From Heterocephalus glaber (lineage: Eukaryota; Chordata; Mammalia; Rodentia; Bathyergidae), in contig NW_004624747.1 in assembly GCF_000247695.1 (NCBI RefSeq), positions 5,376,523 to 5,440,522 on the forward strand: a stretch of 64,000 nt of DNA, in the 5' to 3' direction. Of the stretch, positions 34,346 to 45,890 are shown piece after piece. Position 1 is the stretch's first letter; each line of letters opens with the position of its first letter. Made by a program: the position numbers and the translations under genes. Below the pieces are notes generated by a model. It was not told where the DNA came from, did not search any database, and was given only the letters and a program-made list of their open reading frames with translations.

Positions 34346-34806
34346 CAAAAACCTAGAAAGAAGGCATGTACATTCACTGTTTCTCTCCATTACATGTGCT
34401 CCCATCCTTGTGTCTCTCTCTGCTTGGCATCCATTCTTCTTCCTGTCTGTGGACCAGCAGAATCAGCTACCTCATTCACTCATGTGGCCCAAACATGAGT
34501 TCGGTTGCCTCAACTTATCCTTGACAGATCTCTACAAATCTAATGCCTGCATTTCACTAAGTGGATCCCAATTTTACCCTTTTGGGAGCAGGAATGTGGT
34601 GGCTGTCGTGGCCAAAGGATGAGGTCTTTTGCCATAGCAGCAGTTTTGGGAGCAGAGTTTTTTAGAAGGTGGTTCTCAGAGAAGGGCTATCAACCCTAGA
34701 GACCACCATGGAGGAATGTGTGGAACCATAACAATGAAGCCATAGTTGTAAGCCTATGAGTTATAAGCCTAGTGTTTGATAAACCTGCCTAGTTGCTTCC
34801 TAACAG

Positions 34807-34898
34807 ATTTCCCATCCAAGTACTAACCAGGCCTGACCCTGATTAGCTTCTGAGATCAGACAAGATCAAGCGCATTCTGGGTGGTATGGCCATAGGCA
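34807..34898 (-). pseudogene. 5S rRNA retropseudogene, 3'-truncated
   Basis: On the minus strand this reads 'tatggccataccacccagaa', then 'cttgatcttgtctgatctca', 'gaagctaatcagggtcaggc' and 'ctggttagtacttggatggg'. That is about the first 90 bases of 5S ribosomal RNA with several substitutions, lacking the last 30. It is bounded directly by an 11-bp repeat, cttcctaacag, at 34796-34806 and 34899-34909. It is therefore a retroposed dead copy rather than part of a 5S gene cluster, and the missing 3' end makes it non-functional. Confidence 0.9.
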
Positions 34899-35127
34899 CT
34901 TCCTAACAGTTCTTTGTGATAGTAAAAGAGTAATAGTTATTCAATTAATCTGAATGGAAGATTGTCTCTCCTCAGTTGCCTTGAAAATATTTTCCTTGGT
35001 GAAGAATTCTGAACATTGGTAGAGAATGTTGATGCAGCAGTTCACCCTCATCTGCAACTTTGCTTTTTGCAATTTCGGTTATCCATGGCCAATTATGATC
35101 TGAAAATATTAAATTAAAAATTACAGA

Positions 35128-35256
35128 GCTTGGGGCTATAGCATACAGCTGTAGTCTCAGGCAATTGAAGCAGAAAGATTGCTTGAGCATGTGGCTACAA
35201 GGCCTGTGGGTGCAAGGCCAGCCTTCGCAACATAGTGAAACACTTTTTTTCTTTAA
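35128..35256 (+). repeat. B1-type SINE, diverged
   Basis: 'ggggctatagcatacagctg' then 'gaagcagaaagattgcttga' and 'caaggccagccttcgcaaca'. It is inserted in the Tigger element. Confidence 0.7.
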
Positions 35257-35370
35257 GGAAAAAACAAAATATAAAATTCCAAAAGAAAAAAAAAAAAGGA
35301 AGGAAGGAAGAAAGATTCCAGAAGTAAACAATTCATAAATTTGAGGTGTTTTTGATTTTTGTTTCTTTAA

Positions 35371-35454
35371 CTTTTTTTTTCTGGTACAGGGATCGAACTC
35401 AAGACCTTGTGCTTTTGAGGCAGGCGAGACGCCACTGAGCTAAATCCCCAGCCC
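35371..35454 (-). repeat. Young ID-like tRNA SINE
   Basis: Reverse copy ('ggtacagggatcgaactcaa', 'gccactgagctaaatcccca'), adjacent to a reverse B1. Confidence 0.9.
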
Positions 35455-35604
35455 GATTTTTGTGTTTTGAGTCAAGGTCTCACTATGTAGTTCAGGCTGC
35501 CTTGAACTCACTGAGTATCCCAGGCTGCCCTTGAACTCATGGTGATCCTCCTGCCTCAGCCTCCTGAGTGCTGGGATTACAGGTGTACACCACCACACCT
35601 GGCA
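35455..35604 (-). repeat. B1-type SINE with internal duplication
   Basis: Reverse copy inserted in the Tigger element. The target sequence acaattcataaattt occurs on both sides of the ID+B1 block (35329 and 35604). Confidence 0.92.
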
Positions 35605-36250
35605 CAATTCATAAATTTTAAATTGTGCACCATTCTAATTAGTATGGTAAAATCTTGCACTGTCCTGTTCCTTCCTGCCTGGGATATGCATCATCCCTTT
35701 GTCCAGGGTAACCACACTGTTTACGCTACACTCTTGTTAGTCTTGTAATAGCCACCTCAGTTGTCAGATTGACCGTCACAGTATGGCAATGCTTGTGTTC
35801 AAGTAACCCTAATTTTACTTAATAATGGTCACAAAGCTCAAGAACAGTGAGGCTGGCAATTCAGATATGCAAAAGAGATATGTAAATCTTTTTTAGATAT
35901 ATAAAGTTCTCTCTTTAAGTCAAAAGGTGAAAGTTCCTAACTTAATAAAGAAAGAAAAAAAACTTCTGCTGAGGTTGCTGAAATCTGTGTTAAGAATGAA
36001 TCTTCAATATGTGAGATTACAAGGAAGGAAAAAGGGATCAGTGTTAGTTGTGCCATCACACTTCAAACTGCAAAAGTTGAGACTGCAGTGTGTGGTAAGT
36101 GCTTAGTCAAGATGGAAAAGGCATTAAATTTGTGTAAGTTTGTATAGGGAAAGAAATCAGTATGTATATGGTTTGGTACTGTCTGTGGTTTTAGGCATCC
36201 ACAGTGAGGTCTCAGAACATATCCCTTGAAGATAAGCGGAAGCTACTGGA

Positions 36251-36675
36251 ATTAATTGTCATGAATTTTGAAGCCTCAACTATGATAAACAAGGGGTCCA
36301 CTTATACACCAGGATGATTCTTTTTAAAAAATTGAAAGTGATGACTCTTCGGTAAGAAGAAAAATGCATGACCAAGCCACAAGGACTTTAAAGTGGCCTT
36401 GAAAATTGAAAAAAAAAAAGAGAACAAATATCCTTTTTCAGATGGACTTTTCTTCCCTGTTTCTGGGAAGAGCTAAGGGTGGGACCCGCTGGAAATCCAC
36501 TCATCTAACCAGTAATGCTTTTGAAGACAATGTGATGAGTCTTCTCTGGTGAGCTCTGGAGCCACACTTTCCAGTACGAGTGAGAGGGTAGTGGCACCCT
36601 CTGAGGCTGAGGCTGTCTCAGTGGCTGCCCTCCTGTGCAGAACATCAAGGACTCAGCATGTTTAGGAGCTCAGAC
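36251..36675. other. Intron 3 unique sequence
   Basis: Nothing recognised. Confidence 0.35.
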
Positions 36676-36676
36676 T

Positions 36677-36765
36677 TGGGCCAGAGATGTAGCTTACCGG
36701 TAGAGCACTTGCCTGGCACACAGGAAGCTCTGGCTTGATCCCCAGGACTACAAAAAAGAAAAACA
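36677..36765 (+). repeat. Older ID-type SINE
   Basis: 'gccagagatgtagcttaccg', 'gtagagcacttgcctggcac', 'gatccccaggactac' plus A-rich tail. Confidence 0.82.
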
Positions 36766-37560
36766 AAAATTCAGTCTTGAGTCTCAGGGAGTCACTTTCA
36801 TTTAGCTCCCCTGGCCTTATAAGAAGAGCGGGAAGGATGGGGGGAAAAACCTAAGGATTAGGACTCTGTGGCCCTCAGGTATACCTCTGTCTTCCAGATA
36901 CAGCTTATATAACCCTGTTCAAGGCCCTTCACCTGGTTAAGCTGGTTTCTTCTTTGTCCAGTAGTAGTAGTATCATCTGTCCTGCCTTCCTGAATGGGCT
37001 AGTACTTTGTATAAGTGAAATGCGTTATGTGAAATGCACTGTATGTGGTGCAGTGTTGAGTTTAATATTTTAATATCCAGAAAAAAACCCTCATTTCTGA
37101 GGTGACTGCATTTGATTTTGTCTTTTAAATCAGTGCTGTTTTACTTTTCTATTACTCAGCAAGTTGTCCTTGTTTATATGGTGAATGATGAAGCCTTGTT
37201 CTATATAGTGATAATAAACTTTCTTTATTCAGCACATACCACCCTGCCAACCCTTGGCATTTGTATTGGCATTGGAATTTCTTTTATTTACATCATCTCA
37301 TTTTTTCACAAGAACTCTTTGAGGCCCATATTCTTCCTCTTTCTACTATTGATGAAACTGAGCTTAGAAGGGCTATGATAGAGGGACCAGAATATGCCCT
37401 AGGGTTTGTCTCACTGCAGAATGCTGGCTGCCCCTGGATTCGTGATGGTCACACCCCTGCACTTCAGAATATTGCCCAGAACTTGTAAGTGAGTAAGCAG
37501 AAACAGCTCCTAGCTACAGTAGGGAAGGCAGAAAGTGAGAAACATAAATATGTTCCCTCT
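36766..37560. other. Intron 3 sequence, possible MIR near 37240-37400
   Basis: 'tttgaggcccatattcttcc' and 'ttgatgaaactgagcttaga' hint at a worn MIR. Otherwise nothing is recognised. Confidence 0.35.
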
Positions 37561-37564
37561 TTTA

Positions 37565-37652
37565 TTTTTTTTTTATGGGTACCAGGGATTGAACTCGGGT
37601 CCCTGCACTGGCAAGGCAGGTGGTGGAACCACTGAGCTAAATCCCCAGCCCT
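37565..37652 (-). repeat. Young ID-like tRNA SINE
   Basis: Reverse copy with a perfect 14-bp duplication tgttccctctttta (37551-37564 and 37653-37666). Confidence 0.94.
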
Positions 37653-37685
37653 TGTTCCCTCTTTTAGAAACTATTCTTTTCTTTT

Positions 37686-37806
37686 TTAAAAGCTAGGATC
37701 TGGCTAGGTTGCCTACACCGGTATTGAACTCATGGGCTCAAATGATCCTCCTACTTCAGCCTCCCAAGTAGCTGGGACTACAGACACATGTCACCACATC
37801 TGGTTT
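37686..37806 (-). repeat. Monomeric 7SL-derived SINE
   Basis: 'ctggctaggttgcctacacc', 'aatgatcctcctacttcagc', 'caagtagctgggactacaga'. An older form without internal duplication. Confidence 0.75.
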
Positions 37807-38004
37807 ATTCATATATATATTTATATAATTTTTTTCATCCTAATAAGCTCCATAGTTTTGTCCTAAGTCTACAAAATAGCAAATTAAGAAGAGGATAAGC
37901 AAATACTGTGGGCACTGACAGTAATAAGTAGATGCTCTCTCTAAGATTCCTTTTTAGTTGTAATGTTCTAAGGTGTCAGCAGCCTTGACAAACAACTGTT
38001 TTGG

Positions 38005-38200
38005 ACTACTTGTTTGTGTGCCCCTAAAATCCATATGTTGAGCCTTAACCCCCAGTGTGGTTTGGAGACAAGACCTTTAGGATGAGTTCATGAGAGTGAG
38101 GCCTCCTGGCAGGATTAGTGGCCTTATTGAGAAGAAAAACCAGACCTTAATCACGCTCCACTATGTGAGGACACAGCAACCCAAACTAAGACAGCAAACA
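38005..38200 (+). mobile_element. MaLR (MLT1/MST-like) LTR fragment
   Basis: 'gtgcccctaaaatccatatg' then 'ttgagccttaacccccagtg' and 'gagtgaggcctcctggcag' match the 5' part of a MaLR LTR. Confidence 0.65.
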
Positions 38201-38263
38201 AGGAGACAAATTAACTAAAGACAGAAGTAATAACAAAAAAGCACACCAGTCTGGGGCCTTTTT

Positions 38264-38346
38264 TTTTTCCTCGTACCAGGGATCAAACTCAGGACCTGGC
38301 ACTTGCCAGGCAGGCACGGCACCACTGAGCGACATATCCCTGGCCC
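38264..38346 (-). repeat. Young ID-like tRNA SINE
   Basis: Reverse copy with a perfect 14-bp duplication tctggggccttttt (38250-38263 and 38347-38360). Confidence 0.93.
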
Positions 38347-38360
38347 TCTGGGGCCTTTTT

Positions 38361-40340
38361 GGTGGAGTACATTTGATGGCTTCAAGTCACCAAGAAAAAT
38401 TTACAGCAAGATGAGCTATGTTAAATATGTTTAAGAAACATCTAATGCATTTTAGAAAGGTTTCCTGCAAAGGGAAAAAGAAAAAATTTAAGTTTTAACA
38501 TTAACCTCGGAAAAACTCAGTTTCCAGAATACTTCTAGATAGCCAAAGAAGGTGGTGAGTAGGAAGGAGTCAAAACCAGCAGTTACTAGCCTTAAGTGGA
38601 TGCTGTTATGCAAATAAGCTCTGTCTTTCACTTCTACCTGCCAGTTCATTTACTGCTCCCTGAGAAGGACCTTTACCCACTCCATGATTTCAGCTTGTTT
38701 ATTCAGCAGAGTCAGAGTGCCTGCTATGTGACTAGGACCAATGTAAGCCCTGGAAAGACAGTGGCTTATGGAAGATATAGTCCTGCCCTTAAGTTGTCTT
38801 TGGTTTATATCAGGAGAAAGGCAAAAATGTATTAGAATCAAACTCAGCATAGACTGCTATAGGACTGCACAGCAGGGGACTATACCTCTCTTTTTTGTGG
38901 AGGGCAAAGAGAGGATGACAGGGTGATGGGCTTTCCAGGGAAAGTGGTGCTCAAGCTGAATCTTAAGTAGGCATTAAGCTTAAGGAGAGTATTCTAAGCA
39001 GAGGTGATAGCTGGTGTAAAATTTCAGAGGCCAAAGAGCAAAGTACACTTAGAAATTTGCAAATGTACTGTAATTTGGCCTTCATATAGAAGTTAGCCAA
39101 GGGGTAGAGGGAGAGGTGGGAAAAAAGAAAGAGAAACAGCACAGATGAGGTAGGCCATTACATACCATGTGAGAAGATCTGGATTTTATTCTATGTGGCA
39201 ACCAGGGAGCTTTATGGGTCTGAGGCAGGGCTCACATACCTTTCCAGCTGCTGCTCTCCTTCCCTCCCCCTGTAACTGGTCAGGCTCAGTCTTTACTGTT
39301 ACTGCAAAGGCCAAGATTATTCTTGCCTGAGTCCTCTACACTTGTCATTCCTCCTGCCTGGCATGTACTGTAAGGATTATTTTGGTTGCACTGTACTACC
39401 TATATTAGAGTAGATAAGCCAGAAATGGAGATGGAATAGGAGAGTCAGCTGCAGTGGTCTAAGTGAGAAGAGATAGAGGCCTCACCTGGGGAAGTGGCAG
39501 TACTTAGGGTTAGTACTATGGATAGAGAGGCACATACAGATGCACATACTATTTTAGGAGGTAGAATGGAGAGTGTTTGGTCAGTGTTGGATTTAGTGAG
39601 CAAGGATGATGCCTCAGACCATTGGTGTTCAAAGGGATTAGAATAGCAACAGAGTACATGTGATCCCAGTGATCTACCTCATGGTGTGTTTTGGGACCTC
39701 ACTGCACCATTGAGAAGCAAGCTGCCTGGCTTTTGTTTGCTGAATTGTTAATAAAGCTTATAGGTTCCAGCTGCATTAATGCAGCCATGTCCTTGCTCAT
39801 GTCCAACCTTAATATTTATGATTATATGCCTGGGCTCTCTATAGACTAATACCTAATAACATGCTTACTTGTGAGGATAATGGAATAAATGAGACAAAAA
39901 ATTAGAGTAAAATACCAAGATGGTTATGATCAAGTAGTTCTTATTAAGAACCATTAAATGTATGGCTCAGGTTTCCATATGTAAGGTCCCTTTAACAAAC
40001 TCAGCTTAAGTCATATGCCCCTGACTAGAAATGGTTCTCTCTGCAGTTGTTTAAACTCTAAAACCCCGACATTCCCAAGCCAGGGCCCCACTGAACAATG
40101 GACTGCTACTTCTTAGAGTTATTGTGTTTACATTTGCTACTATAGAGATTTGGTTTGTTTCCGAAAGATGCATTTTAACATTTTGTGGTGAACCACATGT
40201 GTTATATTTGAACCGTGTGTGACGCAAGGGATACGGGTAACCACTAGGCTTAAAGGGGGAAGGGTGAGTATTTGAGTTAGCAGAGGTAGTTCTTGCCAAT
40301 TTAAAATGAGCTGGTTAGATGGCCAAAGGAAATGTTTAAA
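38361..40340. other. Intron 3 mostly unique sequence
   Basis: No gene recognised. The segment 38670-39210 has the flavour of a very old repeat ('gagtcagagtgcctgctatg'), but I cannot name it. Confidence 0.35.
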
Positions 40341-40345
40341 TGTAT

Positions 40346-40384
40346 GTGTGTGTGTCTACACACACACACACACACACACACACA
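40346..40384. repeat. (GT)n/(CA)n microsatellite
   Basis: A short (TG)n run followed by TCTA and about 13 CA units, an inverted-symmetric dinucleotide tract. Confidence 0.9.
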
Positions 40385-40835
40385 TTTTTATATGCTTAAA
40401 AGAGTAAGTGGAGATAAAATTTATTAAACTGGACTGTGCTATTTATCTATCCAAGACTGTATGGCCATCACTTTGGAATTGGATAATATGTAACTCCCAA
40501 TTGACCTAGAAGTGCTTCTAGGGCCAGATCTTATTCATGTCTTATTATATTTTTAGTGATATAAATTATGAGGAGCCAAGCAGAGAAAGGGAGAGAACTT
40601 CAGTGGATATTGGAGTGGTTCCTGAATTAATAACACCAATGGAAAACTAATGGGATGGGTGGAAAGTTTCAGATTCTAATGGCTTGGTTTTTCTGGTGAC
40701 AAGCCCCACCCTGAAGCTATCCAGGAGCCCACTGGGAATTGCCTCTTTGGAAAAACCAGTCAAGAAAAGCTAATTTATCCATGGCCCATTGTGAATTTAT
40801 TTCTTCATTCAAAAAGGATAATTTGAATATAGAAG

Positions 40836-41460
40836 TATAGTAGTTATCTCTTGCTGTGTAACAACTACCCCAAAACATAGTGATTTAGAATAGCACACAC
40901 ATATTGTTTTACATAGTCTATGAGTCTGGAGACCTGAGTATAATTTAGCTAGGTCCTCTGCATCAAAGTTTCTCACAAAGCTGCCATCAAGTGTTTGCCA
41001 GGTCTGGAGTCTCATCTTAAGGCTCAACCGGGGAAAGATCCACTTTCTAGCTCACATAATTTTTAGTAGAATTTAGTTCTTTGTGGATTGTTGGACTGAA
41101 AAACTCAGCTATGTTGGCTGAAGGCCACCTTTTAGTTCCCTGCTACCTGGCCTCTAACATGGCATATTGGGCCGGGGAATGTAGCTCAGTGGCACTGTAC
41201 CTGCTTGGCAAATGCAAGGTCCAAAGTTCGATCCCCGGTATCAGGAAATAAATAAATAACCTAGGATATTGCTTCATGAAAATATACAGGCCAAGAAGGC
41301 AGTAGAGAATCTGCTAGCAAGATGAAGCCATAACTTTTTGTAACCTAATCACATAAGTGACATCCCATCAACTTTGCCACATTCCATTGGTCAGAATCAA
41401 ATTGCTAGTCCAGGCCATACTCAAGGGGAAGAGATTCCATAAGACATGAACAATAGTAGG
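40836..41460 (-). mobile_element. ERVL-class LTR, interrupted by a SINE
   Basis: 'gtagttatctcttgctgtgt', 'aacaactaccccaaaacata', 'caaccggggaaagatccact', then after the SINE 'ttttgtaacctaatcacata' and 'gtgacatcccatcaac'. The order matches the reverse of a known mammalian LTR type. The exact subfamily is not determined. Confidence 0.65.
41169..41258 (+). repeat. Young ID-like tRNA SINE
   Basis: 'gggccggggaatgtagctca', 'gttcgatccccggtatcagg', with an (AAAT)n tail. It is inserted in the LTR at 40836-41460. Confidence 0.9.
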
Positions 41461-41479
41461 CAGGGATCTATCTTAGGCA

Positions 41480-41690
41480 ATTTGGGGTGCTATAACAAAA
41501 TTCTCTTGGACTAAGTGGCTTAAATAAAAGATTTATTTCTCACAGTTCTAGAGTCTGGGAAGTCCAAGGTCAAGGTCCCCTCAGATTTAGTGTCTGATGA
41601 GGGCTGTCTTTCTGGTTTATTGATGATGGTACATTCTTGCTGTCTCCTTACATGACAGAGGGAATGAGCTCTAATGGAAAATATCACGTG
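41480..41690 (-). mobile_element. MaLR-type LTR fragment
   Basis: 'ggggtgctataacaaaattc', 'ggcttaaataaaagatttat' and 'gtccaaggtcaaggtcccc' resemble the reverse of a MaLR LTR. Confidence 0.6.
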
Positions 41691-42505
41691 GGGGATTCAA
41701 GCTTCAGCAGATGAATTGAGGGCATGGGGAGTAAAGGAGAAAAACTCAAAAAACAAAAACTTTTTTCTGTACTGTACTTTCATATACTTCACTTCTGACA
41801 CCAAATGGCAGATGTGTGGGTTTTTCCCAAACCAGCTAATTCTCCCAACTCTAGACACCATCTGGACATCCTGCAAGTAAATTATAACACTGACTACCTA
41901 GAGTTAGTACAGACTCACAGTTTAAGGGCACAATTCCACAAGATTGCAGTCCATTTCAGATACAGTTACAAGTAGTGGGCCCCAGGTTAGCCACATTTCT
42001 GTCAAACCTGACTACAATTCAAGGGTTCCTACAACCTCCCCTCTGTTTTATAACTTGCTATCAGGGCTCACAGATCTTGGAAACACATTTATCAATTTAG
42101 TATAAAGGATATGTTAAAAATACTGATGAACAGCCAGACAGAAAGTGTGCTGAGCACAGAAGCTTCTGTCCCTGTGGTGTGTGCTACCCTCTCAGCACAT
42201 GGTTGTGTTCACCAACTCAGAAATTCTCTGAACCCCATGTTTCAGGAATTTTTAGGGAGGCTTCATCATGTAGGAATGACCATTTATTAACTCAATCTCT
42301 AACCCCTTTCGCCTCCCTGGAGGATTGGAGACGGGGCTGAAAGTTTCAAGTTTTTAATCATGATATGGCCTTTCTGGTGACCAGCCCCCATCCTGAAGCT
42401 AGCCAGGAACCCACCAAGGATTGCCTCATTAGAACAAAAGATGCTCTAATCACCTAGGAAACTTACAGGAATTGGGAGCAGGAATGAGAGGCCAAATGTG
42501 TGTGG
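41691..42505. other. Intron 3 sequence, likely worn LTR remnants
   Basis: Two near-identical passages, 'ttctggtgacaagccccaccctgaagctatccaggag' type at 40690 and its relative at 42370, show a locally duplicated old repeat. No gene. Confidence 0.4.
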
Positions 42506-42509
42506 GATG

Positions 42510-42648
42510 TTTTGTTTTGTTTTAAGACAGGGTCTAGCTTTATAGTTCAGGCTGGCTTTGAATTTACTATGTAGCCCAAGCTGGCCTCAAGCTTACAGCT
42601 ATCCTCCTGAGTGCTGGGATTACAAGTGTGCACCAACATGCCTGGCAT
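42510..42648 (-). repeat. B1-type SINE
   Basis: 'aagacagggtctagctttat' then two tandem '...ctggc...' units and 'ctgggattacaagtgtgc'. Confidence 0.88.
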
Positions 42649-42835
42649 AATTTTTTGTTACATTAGGGTAGTATACAAACATTTAGTTGATAGGAAGATA
42701 ATTGAAATCTATCTTTGAACGCTGTCTATCAAGTTGGTACCTGTATTTGAGTTCCTGTATTTATCAGATAGTTTTTTTTTTTACTACACCAAAACATTTG
42801 ATATGTGCTTGTAAAACATTAATGTCCTCATTGGT

Positions 42836-43325
42836 AGGCTGAATAATGCCCCCCCCCAAAGATGTCTATGTCATAAACCCTAGAGTCCATGAATATATGA
42901 TCTTTGATAGCATAAGGGACTTTTCAGATGTGGTTAAGGATTTTGAGATGGAGAGATCTTCCTGGATTATCCACACATCCAGGGTAATCAAAGGTCCTTA
43001 TAACAATGAAAGGCAGGAAGTTCTGAGTCAGAGAAGGCACTGTGACCATGAAAGTAGAAGGAGGGAAAGAGGTAGGTGATGACAGAAGAAGGGGGCATGT
43101 TGGTACAAGCCAAGGAATATGGACAGCTTCTAGGAGATGGAAAAGGCAAGGAACAGACTCTTCCCTTGAGCTTGCAGGAAGGATTTAGTTCTGCTGACAC
43201 CTTGATTTTAGCCCTGTAATATCCAAGTAGTACCTCTGGCCTTCAGAACTGGAAGATGATAAATGTATGTTGTTATAAGCCAGTAGGTTTGGGGTAATTT
43301 TTTCCAGAAGCAATAGGAAACTAAT
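42836..43325 (+). mobile_element. MLT1-type MaLR LTR
   Basis: Characteristic order: 'aggctgaataatgcccccc', 'gtcataaaccctagagtcc', 'cagatgtggttaaggatttt', 'ggtccttataacaatg', 'ctgacaccttgattttagcc' and 'gcaataggaaactaattca'. It looks like a near-complete LTR. Confidence 0.85.
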
Positions 43326-43740
43326 TCACTCATCAAGAGGCCTTGGGGAAACCCACTTATGACATTTTTTAAGAAACAAGGGATTTGAGTATAAATTATA
43401 GCATAATGGGCTTCTGAGAGCTTTTCCTGCCCTCAGTAACTATGAAGCATAATTTACATTTGTAACTTCTCTATTTTCAGGAAAATGTTCCCCTTTCTCT
43501 TCTATAGTAAATCCTATCCATATTGACATGCTAAAATGAAATGTCTTTGGATTCATTAAAGAGGGATATGGGTTTCTTATATTCTTCAATATAAAGCAAA
43601 AACATGGTGTTTAGCAGAGAATGCTGAGGCTTCCACTTGTAAAGCTTCTGGCTTGTTATTTATTTGTACCTCAGAAGTGGAAATATTGGCTGAGATGAAA
43701 GTACCTGGCACAGATTGCTTTTCCTTTTTCGTGTTTCACA
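43326..43740. other. End of intron 3, unique
   Basis: No repeat recognised. It ends with the long pyrimidine tract for exon 4. Confidence 0.4.
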
Positions 43741-43785
43741 GCCAGATGTTGTGAAATTCTATTTTTTCTTTTTCTTTCTCTCTAG

Positions 43786-43910
43786 TGCCTGGAAATCTTG
43801 GCTGCTACAAGGATCATGGAAACCCACCTCCTCTAACTGGCACCAGTAAAACATCCAACAAACTCACGATACAGACCTGCATCAGTTTCTGTCGGAGTCA
43901 GAGGTTCAAG
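43786..43910 (+). CDS. KREMEN1: KREMEN1 coding exon 4 (WSC domain, first part)
   Basis: This exon begins the WSC domain, a cysteine-rich module of about 90 residues in the Kremen ectodomain. The translation reads PGNLGCYKDHGNPPPLTG, then SNKLTIQTCISFCRSQRFK. The G-C-Y/F start followed by TxxxC...C is typical of WSC domains. The acceptor has a long pyrimidine tract ending TCTCTAG and the donor is AAG|GTAATG. The exon ends in phase 0, so it joins exon 5 between codons. Confidence 0.98.
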
Positions 43911-44358
43911 GTAATGGCTTTGTGGATATGTAACTGTAGAAAAAGCTAAAGATCCAAGTGTGTTTTGCTGAGGTAACTTAAAAATGTGTATTTTTTAAAA
44001 AACCCCATCAAACCATACAACTCTATTTTTCTGCCAAGGAAAAATTAGAGGAATGGGCTTGGGATTCAGGAGGGTGAGGCACCATTCTTGTTTAAGAACT
44101 GGGAGGAAAATTTCCAATACATAGCAGCATCTTTGCTTGACCCTTGACTGAGTTATGTATTTGTGCCCTTGTGTATTATGAGCAGGGACATCATTGTGTG
44201 CGCAGAGAATCTGAGAACAAGCCAAGGTAGTGGTTTATTTCCTTTATAGATTACTGGGCTCTAATGAGTTTACCAATCCAAAATGTTTTCTTTTCTTCCT
44301 GTGCATTTTTTTATCTGAAATTAATCCCTTAATCTTTAAGGTTCAAGAATGCTATTGT

Positions 44359-44453
44359 TGGGCTGGGGATTTAGCTCAGTGGTTCCGCCGCCTGCCTTGC
44401 AAGTGCAAGGTCCCACGTTCTATCCCCAGTACCCAAAAAACCCAAAAAAACAT
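44359..44453 (+). repeat. Young ID-like tRNA SINE
   Basis: 'gggctggggatttagctcag', 'cctgccttgcaagtgcaagg', a 'gttctatcc' B box and an AC-rich A tail. The target duplication is about aagaatgct.ttgtt. Confidence 0.92.
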
Positions 44454-45250
44454 AAAGAATGCTTTTGTTTGTTGTATCAAAAAAGGAGAAAAAGATTCCT
44501 CTTTCCTTCCTTTCCTTCCTTCATCTTTCTCTCTGACTTTCCCTCCCACCTTTCATTACTTCTTTCCTGTCTAATGGCCCTTAATCAGTCCCAAGCAAGG
44601 AAGATAGCTTTTCAGGGTTCAGATCTTATTGAGACAAGTGGCTGATAGTGCCCCCACGATCCAGTCACCTTCCAAACATGTGAGACTTTTGGGAACATTT
44701 AAGATCTAAACCATAACATGATGGAATTTGGAAATTCACCGTTTGGTAACTATCATAGTAATAATTGATTTAGAAACTAAGTATCAAGATATGTAAATAT
44801 CCCAAATCCTCATTTACTAGTGATAAAAGTTTATATACCCTCAAGAATTGCCCCAGAAAATACTTACTAACTACAGAGGGAAAACAAATGATTCTACAGT
44901 GGAGAAAACTGGCATAATTACCTTACTCAGGTGACCAAATTTAATATTACTAGTGATATCACAAAAAGTAGACATTGTACTAGCCCATTAGGACAAGAAC
45001 ATAAGATCACTATGTGTTTTCTGCCAAAAACACATACTGTGTATTTATTTGTGAAGAAACAACAAGCAAATACATAACAAAGGACATCCTACAAAATGAT
45101 TGATCTTTATTCTTGGAAAACCTTACTGTCATAGGAGTCAAAGAACTGACTTCTTTGAAGATTGAAGAATTGACAGAAAATACATCTCTGACCTTGGATT
45201 GCATCCTTTGCCTATAAAGGAATGATTGAGGCAATTGCCAACTTGAATGG
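44454..45250. other. Intron 4 sequence with a CTTC-rich tract
   Basis: A (CCTT)n tract at 44498-44545. The rest may be worn retroelement sequence. No gene. Confidence 0.4.
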
Positions 45251-45890
45251 GGTTGCTAGGTGAAGGGAGTAGAGCAGTTTTTCGTACTGTTCTTGCAGCT
45301 TCTCTGTAGGTTTGAAATTATTTCAAAGTGAAATATAGAAAAAAAATGAAATACAGCAAAAGCATTTGAGAAAACACAAAACTCATTAATGACAGAAGTC
45401 AGCAAACTATGAATAGAAGAAGGGAGCATCTTCTTGATTAAGAGTAACTTTTTTAGAAGGAATAAATTTAACAAAAAAATTTAGATTATATACTGAAAAC
45501 TATATTAGATTGCAAAGGAAAATTAATGAAAATCTAAATAAATGGAGATATAGACCTTTTTCATAGATTTGAAAACTCAAATTTATCCATAGATTCAATG
45601 TAATCCTGATCAAAATCATAATATGATTTTAAAGGAACTGACAAGCTGATCATAAAATTTGTTGAAAGGATTTTCAACAAATGCTTAGAGAAACAGTAGG
45701 ACTCTTTATGAAGAAAAATGAAACTTTATCCTTACATCATTTCTTATACGGAAAGGTAAAGAATAACCAAAATAATTTTGAAAAAAGTCAGCTTTGGAGG
45801 AATTACCCTGTCTGATCTGAAGATGTTCTATAAAGCTACAGTCATTAAGCAAGTGATTTTGGCATAAGAACAGTCACATGGATTTTGAGT
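45250..45890 (+). mobile_element. Ancient L1 fragments
   Basis: 'tactgttcttgcagcttctc' with 'gtaggtttgaaattatttca' is an old L1M 3' end. 45580-45870 reads like L1 ORF2 ('tagattcaatgtaatcctga'). Confidence 0.7.

Larger units (their letters stand above)
35038..36250 (+). mobile_element. Tigger-family DNA transposon relic, interrupted by SINEs
   Basis: It starts 'catctgcaactttgcttttt', passes 'atccatggccaattatgatc' and 'gaaaatattaaat', then resumes after the SINEs with 'cacaattcataaattttaaa', 'atcatccctttgtccaggg' and 'gtgttcaagtaaccctaatt'. It ends 'aggcatccacagtgaggtct' / 'cttgaagataagcggaagc'. The ends are roughly inverted. Only the beginning of the transposase-coding part (from about 35824) is left, so the copy is internally deleted and inactive. 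The family placement (TcMar-Tigger) is from remembered consensus. Confidence 0.75.

Noticed and set aside
34807..34898. Functional 5S rRNA gene
   Set aside because: The 3' third is absent, there are several substitutions and it is flanked by target duplications.
35038..36250. Active DNA transposon
   Set aside because: Only the first part of the transposase region is left, split by three SINEs, and the end repeats are worn.
44230..44645. Overlapping open frames of 98-114 codons
   Set aside because: They run across a young ID-like SINE (the recurrent 'WAGDLAQWFRRLP' or 'GFSSVVPPPA' text is translated SINE) and a CTTC tract.
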